The notes below the pieces were generated by a model. The model had not been told where the DNA came from. It saw only the letters and a program-made list of their open reading frames with translations, and ran no database searches. Source: an uncultured Eubacteriales bacterium (GTDB lineage Bacteria > Bacillota > Clostridia > Lachnospirales > Anaerotignaceae). Taken from it: a DNA stretch of 9,821 nucleotides. The stretch covers positions 1-9,821 of the forward strand of contig CABPCX010000042.1 of the NCBI GenBank assembly GCA_902406135.1, given 5' to 3'. Made by a program: the position numbers and the translations under genes. This document shows positions 5,701 to 9,821 of the stretch, in pieces; position 1 is the stretch's first letter, and each line of letters starts with the position of its first letter.

Positions 5701-6855
5701 TTATAGGCTGTTTTTTATGTCATCAATTCCCGGCAGCACTACTTTAAACAGATTTTTCTTTACAAGGTTTATGTATTTGACCTTAAGCCCGTATTTATCA
5801 AAGCTGTCATTAAGGGTTCTTATGCCGATGGGGCTGTTAAGAAATCGGTTCTTTTTATCGGTTATAAGAAGCCTCTGGTAAAGCCAGCTGTTGCGGCGTG
5901 GCGGATATATATCGTTTTCCATATTTATAATGCCGTCCGTATTCCATATAGCTCCCGGATTAGTTATTTCAATGCTTTTGTGCCTTATTATTACAACGGT
6001 TTCCCTTGTGGTATCCCAGTAATCCCTGTGTACAACGGCATTGTATAGAGCTTCATAAATGGCGTTTATAGGATAATTCTTAAGCAGCGATTTTTCGGAT
6101 ATAAACTTTTCTATATTGTCTAACATTGTGGGTATGTTGCCTTCAAAGAGGGTGGTTTTTCCGTTGAATTCTACCCTTATGCCCGTCGACGGCAGAAATC
6201 TCTGAGGGTTTTTGCCGAAAATAAGCATACCGCCGGATGTGGGATTGTATTCCTTTGAATCATTATTGTAGGTTATAAATCCCATACTTTCAAGAATTAA
6301 AAGATTTGACTTATTATCGCCTGAAAAGTTTCTGAAAAGATATTTATCCAGCATATCATAGTCAAAATCATCTATGGATGCCTGGCGTATTGGTGTAGTC
6401 TCATAGCAGACAAGACCGTTGTCCTGGAGCATTGATGCTATTTCATACCTGCGGGCGATATCCGTTGTTGAACCTCTTCTTATATAAAATGTTCCTGTCT
6501 GGAGTATCTGATGGGGACGCTGGCTGCTTTTAAATATTGTTAAAACAACAATTTTTTTGCCTTTATAATTTACCTCCTCATATCTTACGGGTACAGGAGG
6601 GTCGCATCTTGTGCTTATTACCTGAAATACGGTTTCTTCCGAAGGGTGTTTTTCTCCTATGCCTACAGCTTCTCTGGTTTTATCTGCAACCCCGAATATA
6701 AGATAGCCTCTTCCTCCCTTTGAATTTGCTATTGCTGTTATATCCTTTACAAATTCTTTCTTTTTTGTCTCGGTATCAAGAGAAAATTCCTGTTTATAAT
6801 CCAGTTTTTCGCTTTCTCCTGCTTTTATAAGTTCTTCCAGCTTTTGTATGGTCAT
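5701..6855 (-). CDS. AlbA_2 (Schlafen-like) domain / GHKL ATP-binding protein, putative regulator
   Basis: This 384-aa protein is of the COG2865-like group often called putative transcriptional regulator or RecG-like; the biochemical role is unknown. Residues about 9-135 are an AlbA_2 domain: EKLDYKQEFS (16-25), GGRGYLIFGVAD (47-58) and YIRRGSTTDIA (124-134). Residues about 180-375 carry a HATPase_c_4 fold with N-box E268...N272, HRDY (276-279) and NPG (299-301). Many relatives continue into a C-terminal winged helix; this one ends right after the GHKL-associated strands. I chose the ATG at 6855 because GGAGG (6868-6864) lies 8 nt upstream. The open frame extends to a TTG at 6870, but that codon overlaps the ribosome site and is unlikely to be used. 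It is divergent from the NlpC/P60 gene. AlbA_2 proteins include some defence effectors, but nothing nearby supports that role. Confidence 0.82.
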   Translation of the reverse strand: MTIQKLEELIKAGESEKLDYKQEFSLDTETKKKEFVKDITAIANSKGGRGYLIFGVADKTREAVGIGEKHPSEETVFQVISTRCDPPVPVRYEEVNYKGKKIVVLTIFKSSQRPHQILQTGTFYIRRGSTTDIARRYEIASMLQDNGLVCYETTPIRQASIDDFDYDMLDKYLFRNFSGDNKSNLLILESMGFITYNNDSKEYNPTSGGMLIFGKNPQRFLPSTGIRVEFNGKTTLFEGNIPTMLDNIEKFISEKSLLKNYPINAIYEALYNAVVHRDYWDTTRETVVIIRHKSIEITNPGAIWNTDGIINMENDIYPPRRNSWLYQRLLITDKKNRFLNSPIGIRTLNDSFDKYGLKVKYINLVKKNLFKVVLPGIDDIKNSL

Positions 6856-6966
6856 ATGATTTTCCTCCAAAACATTCGAAAAATTAAATGATGATAATGT
6901 GCTTTTTTATTTATCTATATTCTGAATTGTGTTAAAATATTATGGAAAGTGACAATTATTAACTTA

Positions 6967-6996
6967 ATTATAACCGCTTTTTTAGTCGGAATACAA
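6967..6996 (-). promoter_or_regulatory. Possible promoter for the AlbA_2/GHKL gene
   Basis: On the minus strand a perfect TATAAT (6972-6967) lies 18 bp after TTGTAT (6996-6991), a weak -35. The start would be near 6960, giving a leader of about 105 nt in which I see no strong structure. Other minus-strand hexamers in 6871-7029 fit less well. Confidence 0.35.
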
Positions 6997-7029
6997 TATA
7001 ATTTACCGGCGAAAACAGGAATAAAAATG

Positions 7030-7058
7030 TTGACAAGGCTATGCAACCTTTGTATAAT
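7030..7058 (+). promoter_or_regulatory. Consensus sigma-A promoter for the NlpC/P60 gene
   Basis: TTGACA (7030-7035) and TATAAT (7053-7058) are both perfect consensus hexamers with a 17-bp spacer. The start should fall near 7065. The spacer begins AAGG and ends CCTT just before the -10, an incomplete dyad that could be an operator or chance. This is the strongest promoter in the window. Confidence 0.88.
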
Positions 7059-7099
7059 AAAAACGTAACATATTTGTAATAATTATTGGAGGATAAAAA

Positions 7100-8200
7100 A
7101 TGAGTATAAATAAACTGCTTGTAAGATCCGCGCTTCTCGGATGTATAATGACACTGGGAGCATCGGTTACAGCGTTTGCCTACACAAAAGGCTTACTTAA
7201 TGATAATCAGGTAAATGTAAGAGAGGCAAATACAACATCATCAAAGGTTGTTGGAAAGCTTAATGAAGGAAATTACGTTACTGTATTAAGCAAAGACGGT
7301 GACTGGTATAATGTTTCTTATGATACATTAAACAGCGCATACATACATAGTGACTACGTTGATATAGTTGAAACTGATGCATACGTTACAGATGATGACA
7401 TAAAACTCCGCGAGGAACCCGATGATTCTTCAGATGTAATTGAGATTCTCGGAGAGTTTGATGAATTAACTGTATATTCAAGATCAGGAAACTGGTACTA
7501 CGCTGAATTTAACGGCGAAAAGGGATATGTTTTCGGAGATTATATTGTAGGAGACTACCTTGAAGATCTTGAAAACATTGAAGATGAAAGCAGTGAAGAC
7601 GTATCTAAATATGCGGTTATCATTGCAGAAACAGGACTTAACCTTAGAGAAGATCCTTCACTTGACGGTGAAGTTATCGATATCCTTCCCCTTGGTTCAA
7701 CAGCAGACGTTATCGAAGAGGATGGAGAATGGGTGCTTGTTCAGGCGCCTGACGGTTCAGAAGGCTATGTAAATGCGGAATACATTACAATTAGAACAGG
7801 TGCTAAGGATAAAGTTGAAGGCCTTGGCAAGGAAATAATCGAACTTGCTGAAGAATATCTTGGAACACCCTATGAATGGGGCGGAACAGACCTTGACAGC
7901 GGTGTAGACTGCTCAGGATTTGTATATGCTGTATATGCTAACTTTGGAATCCAGCTTAATAGATCATCAGCTTCTATGGAAGCAGCTGACGGTGAGTTTA
8001 TTGATAAGGACGAGCTTTCAGCAGGAGACCTTGTATTCTTTGATAATGACGGAAACGGAACAATCGACCATGTCGGAATATATATGCATGACGGATACTA
8101 TATCCATTCATCATCAGGAAAGACTACAGGCGTTATAATAAGCAGTCTTTATGATTCATACAGTATGAAGACATACGCAAGTGCAAAGAGAGTACTGTAA
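7100..8200 (+). CDS. Secreted SH3-domain NlpC/P60 peptidoglycan endopeptidase
   Basis: This 366-aa exported protein is predicted to cleave stem peptides of peptidoglycan. A signal peptide (basic start, hydrophobic core about 11-24) ends at AFA (25-27), so cleavage is likely before Y28. Three bacterial SH3 domains follow at about 29-90, 93-151 and 171-231, each with a VN/IKL/LNLRE-type start and a GYV- or AYI-type end; they should bind cell wall. A very acidic linker (152-168) separates the second and third. The NlpC/P60 (C40) domain spans about 240-366 with catalytic C271 in DCSGF, H324 in DHVGIY and third residue H336. The ATG follows GGAGG by 7 nt. It is a single-gene unit with its own terminator. 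A role in growth, separation or autolysis is inferred from family only. Confidence 0.93.
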   Translation: MSINKLLVRSALLGCIMTLGASVTAFAYTKGLLNDNQVNVREANTTSSKVVGKLNEGNYVTVLSKDGDWYNVSYDTLNSAYIHSDYVDIVETDAYVTDDDIKLREEPDDSSDVIEILGEFDELTVYSRSGNWYYAEFNGEKGYVFGDYIVGDYLEDLENIEDESSEDVSKYAVIIAETGLNLREDPSLDGEVIDILPLGSTADVIEEDGEWVLVQAPDGSEGYVNAEYITIRTGAKDKVEGLGKEIIELAEEYLGTPYEWGGTDLDSGVDCSGFVYAVYANFGIQLNRSSASMEAADGEFIDKDELSAGDLVFFDNDGNGTIDHVGIYMHDGYYIHSSSGKTTGVIISSLYDSYSMKTYASAKRVL

Positions 8201-8222
8201 ACAACAGTATAAAGTAAATGAT

Positions 8223-8255
8223 GCGGACTTCCTTATGGAAGTCTGCTTTTATTTT
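8223..8255 (+). terminator. Rho-independent terminator of NlpC/P60 gene
   Basis: GCGGACTTCC (8223-8232) pairs with GGAAGTCTGC (8237-8246) over 10 bp with one G-U pair and loop TTAT. TTTTATTTT follows (8247-8255). Confidence 0.92.
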
Positions 8256-8264
8256 ACCAAATAA

Positions 8265-8293
8265 TTGAAAAACAATAAAATATACGATATTAT
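8265..8293 (+). promoter_or_regulatory. Sigma-A promoter for the beta-propeller-like gene
   Basis: TTGAAA (8265-8270) and TATTAT (8288-8293) are 17 bp apart. The start should be near 8300, leaving about 30 nt before the ATG at 8330. Confidence 0.6.
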
Positions 8294-8329
8294 AGTTTTA
8301 TAAGAATAGAACTGTAAATAGGTGATATT

Positions 8330-9256
8330 ATGGATAAATTCAGTGAATATTTGAAAAAAAGAAGAAGTGAGCAGTTTTTCTTTATAAAGGATTATACTTT
8401 GGCAGTACTCAGATTTTCAGATAGAACTGAGATAGTAGATATGGCCACGGGAGAAGTTCTGAAAACGTTGAAAGTCGGTTATATGAGCGAAGCTGTTTAT
8501 TGTGGAAAATATAATAAGCTGTATCTTAAATCCATAGGCAATGGATGCGTATATGTTTACGACTTTGCTGCGGACTCATTAAAGAAACTGTTTAAACTGG
8601 CAGAGTCCGATAATGGAATATTTTTATCCTGTGATGAGGAAAAACTGATTGCGTATACTTATGGCTATGTTTATGAAATAGATACCCAAACAGATGATTT
8701 CCGTCTTTTATTTGAAGCAGAGAATAAATGTTTTTACGGAAAAGGCTGGGATAATCCTAATAAAAAATGTTATGAATTTGTATATGTCTCAAAAAGTATA
8801 CCATCTACTCTATTATGCATAGGCTATGACGGCAGCTTATTGTCACAAGATATAATCGAGCTAGATAATGTACACGTATTTGTTAATGATATATTATATT
8901 CTCCTGAATATGATATGTATATAATGCAGGGTGCAGAAGATTATACTAGGTTAAACATAAAACCGAGAGGAAATAATAAGGATTTTTGTAGTATCAGCAA
9001 AAACAATATTAACAATTTTGCATATATGTTTGAAGAAAAATATGGCGGAGGATGCCATGACACTCTGCTATATAAAAATTACTTGTTATACTGCTATGGG
9101 AATAAGACAATCAATGTTATAGATATTAATACTTTTAAATTGGTTAAGAGTGTTGCATTGGATAGAACAATGACTAAGATGCAGTATGACCCTTCAAGAA
9201 ATGCCCTGTATGTAAGTACAGGAAGAAGCTGTAAGATGATTGAGAATTTCCTGTAA
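8330..9256 (+). CDS. Uncharacterised cytoplasmic beta-propeller-like (WD40/YVTN-type) protein
   Basis: I do not recognise a named family for this 308-aa protein. It has no signal peptide or membrane helix, so it should be cytoplasmic. At least four blade-like units are visible, each a beta hairpin with an Asp turn: TEIVDMATGEVLKTLKV (33-49), CVYVYDFAADSLKKLFKL (73-90), YVYEIDTQTDDFRLLFEA (113-130) and TINVIDINTFKLVKSVAL (260-277). A last strand pair, NALYVSTGRSCKMI (291-304), may close the ring. No catalytic motif stands out. It holds 10 cysteines, unusual for the size but unpaired by any obvious CxxC. The N-terminus is basic (KKRR, 9-12). The ATG is preceded by AGGTGAT with a short spacer. 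Its codons look less biased than those of ilvA or trpS, consistent with low expression or acquisition. It has its own promoter and terminator and no operon partner; a scaffold or sensor role would be a guess. Confidence 0.72.
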   Translation: MDKFSEYLKKRRSEQFFFIKDYTLAVLRFSDRTEIVDMATGEVLKTLKVGYMSEAVYCGKYNKLYLKSIGNGCVYVYDFAADSLKKLFKLAESDNGIFLSCDEEKLIAYTYGYVYEIDTQTDDFRLLFEAENKCFYGKGWDNPNKKCYEFVYVSKSIPSTLLCIGYDGSLLSQDIIELDNVHVFVNDILYSPEYDMYIMQGAEDYTRLNIKPRGNNKDFCSISKNNINNFAYMFEEKYGGGCHDTLLYKNYLLYCYGNKTINVIDINTFKLVKSVALDRTMTKMQYDPSRNALYVSTGRSCKMIENFL

Positions 9257-9264
9257 TAAAGCAT

Positions 9265-9295
9265 AAAAAAGGCAGCCATAAAGGCTGCCTTTTTA
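9265..9295. terminator. Bidirectional terminator
   Basis: GGCAGCC (9271-9277) pairs with GGCTGCC (9283-9289) around loop ATAAA, flanked by an A-run (9265-9270) and a T-run (9290-9294). The hairpin therefore has a T-tail on both strands and can end the beta-propeller gene (+) and the ABC permease gene (-). Confidence 0.93.
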
Positions 9296-9332
9296 CGCGC
9301 CCGAAAGCGCACAGGAGTGTGGTTATCTTGGG

Positions 9333-9821
9333 TTACTTTATATATTTATTTTCTATGAATGACACAATCTTATACATAACAGCTGCCATAACAGCCAGTA
9401 TACATACGCTCATCATAACATTATCAAGCTTGAATATCTGTGAGGAATATACTATCAGATAGCCGAGTCCGGCTTTTCCGACCAAAAATTCGCCGACGAT
9501 AACACCGACAAAGGAAAGCCCCACATTTATTTTAAGGGCATTAAAAATAACGGGTATATTTGAAGGCACAACGACATTTGTCAGTATCTGGCGCTTTGTT
9601 CCTCCGAATATGGTTACTAACTTGATTTTATCTTTGTCTGTTTCGTTAAATCCGCCAAGAACCGTCATAATGGTTATTATTACTGACGTAAGCAGGGCTA
9701 TCAGCATAATGGATTTAGTGTTGTTTCCAAGCCAGACGATTATTATGGGGGCCAGGGCAGTTTTGGGAAGACTGTTAAGTATAACAAGATATGGCTGGGC
9801 CACGTCAGAAGCCGTCTTATT
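9333..9821 (-). CDS. ABC transporter permease, SsuC/TauC type (partial, N-terminus outside window)
   Basis: The last 162 residues of an inner-membrane permease are visible; the frame stays open through the right edge, so the start is missing. A GTG at 9803 is internal, because family-conserved sequence continues upstream of it. The stretch PYLVILNSLPKTALAPIIIV (10-29 of the visible part) is typical of the nitrate/sulfonate/taurine permease family (COG0600). IFGGTKRQILTNVVVPSNIP (71-90) is the EAA loop that contacts the ATPase. Hydrophobic helices follow at about 98-112 and 134-152. This family imports sulfonates, taurine or, in many Firmicutes, thiamine precursors such as hydroxymethylpyrimidine. 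The substrate cannot be chosen here because the ATPase and binding-protein genes are not in view. It is probably the last gene of its operon, since a terminator follows within 70 nt. Confidence 0.88.
   Translation of the reverse strand, partial: NKTASDVAQPYLVILNSLPKTALAPIIIVWLGNNTKSIMLIALLTSVIITIMTVLGGFNETDKDKIKLVTIFGGTKRQILTNVVVPSNIPVIFNALKINVGLSFVGVIVGEFLVGKAGLGYLIVYSSQIFKLDNVMMSVCILAVMAAVMYKIVSFIENKYIK

Noticed and set aside
7133..7144. Lipobox-like LLGC in the NlpC/P60 signal peptide
   Set aside because: The Cys lies only about six residues after the last basic residue, inside the hydrophobic core, and a good signal peptidase I site (AFA) follows. A normal secreted protein is more likely.
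9296..9311. Short GC-rich dyad GCGC-CCGAAA-GCGC next to the 9265-9295 terminator
   Set aside because: The stem is only 4 bp, has no T-tail and overlaps no promoter; probably chance despite its contrast with the AT-rich surroundings.
1..9821. Mobile elements, CRISPR arrays, tRNA or rRNA genes, and a novel multi-gene defence or biosynthetic system
   Set aside because: No transposase, integrase, long terminal repeats, spaced repeats or tRNA-like folds were seen. The AlbA_2 protein and the propeller protein are separate units with no shared operon to support a joint system.

Overview
The window reads as chromosomal DNA of a low-GC Gram-positive anaerobe, most likely a Clostridia member and perhaps Lachnospiraceae-like. 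This rests on AT-rich intergenic DNA, strong AGGAGG-type ribosome binding sites, sigma-A promoters with 17-bp spacers, and hairpin-plus-T terminators after almost every transcription unit. No mobile element, CRISPR array, tRNA or rRNA is visible. The content is ordinary core metabolism plus a few poorly characterised genes. I did not find a clearly new system; the most interesting signals are regulatory.

Region 1 (1-2716, + strand) is an apparent two-gene operon. It holds an ACT-domain threonine ammonia-lyase (ilvA type) and a DAACS-family amino acid/cation symporter. The symporter lacks the arginine used for acidic substrates and resembles SstT-type serine/threonine carriers, so the pair looks like an uptake-and-deamination module. 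A strong promoter with an overlapping CodY-box-like dyad precedes it. The intercistronic gap carries a ribosome binding site separated from the start codon by a perfect hairpin.

Region 2 (2733-5135) holds a class I DAHP synthase (minus strand), which starts the shikimate pathway, divergent from tryptophanyl-tRNA synthetase trpS (+). The two promoters share an 11-of-12 sequence at their -35 elements, which suggests possible common control of aromatic amino acid synthesis and tRNA charging. No T-box is present.

Region 3 (5136-6972) holds a GNAT acetyltransferase (+) convergent with an AlbA_2/GHKL ATP-binding protein (-), which lacks the usual C-terminal winged helix. A hairpin shared by both strands separates them.

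Region 4 (7030-9294) holds a secreted SH3(x3)-NlpC/P60 cell-wall hydrolase behind a consensus sigma-A promoter. It is followed by a solitary cytoplasmic beta-propeller-like protein of unknown function with its own promoter.

Region 5 (9333 to the right edge, minus strand) is the C-terminal part of a SsuC/TauC-type ABC transporter permease cut by the window. No gene-free stretch exceeds 300 bases.
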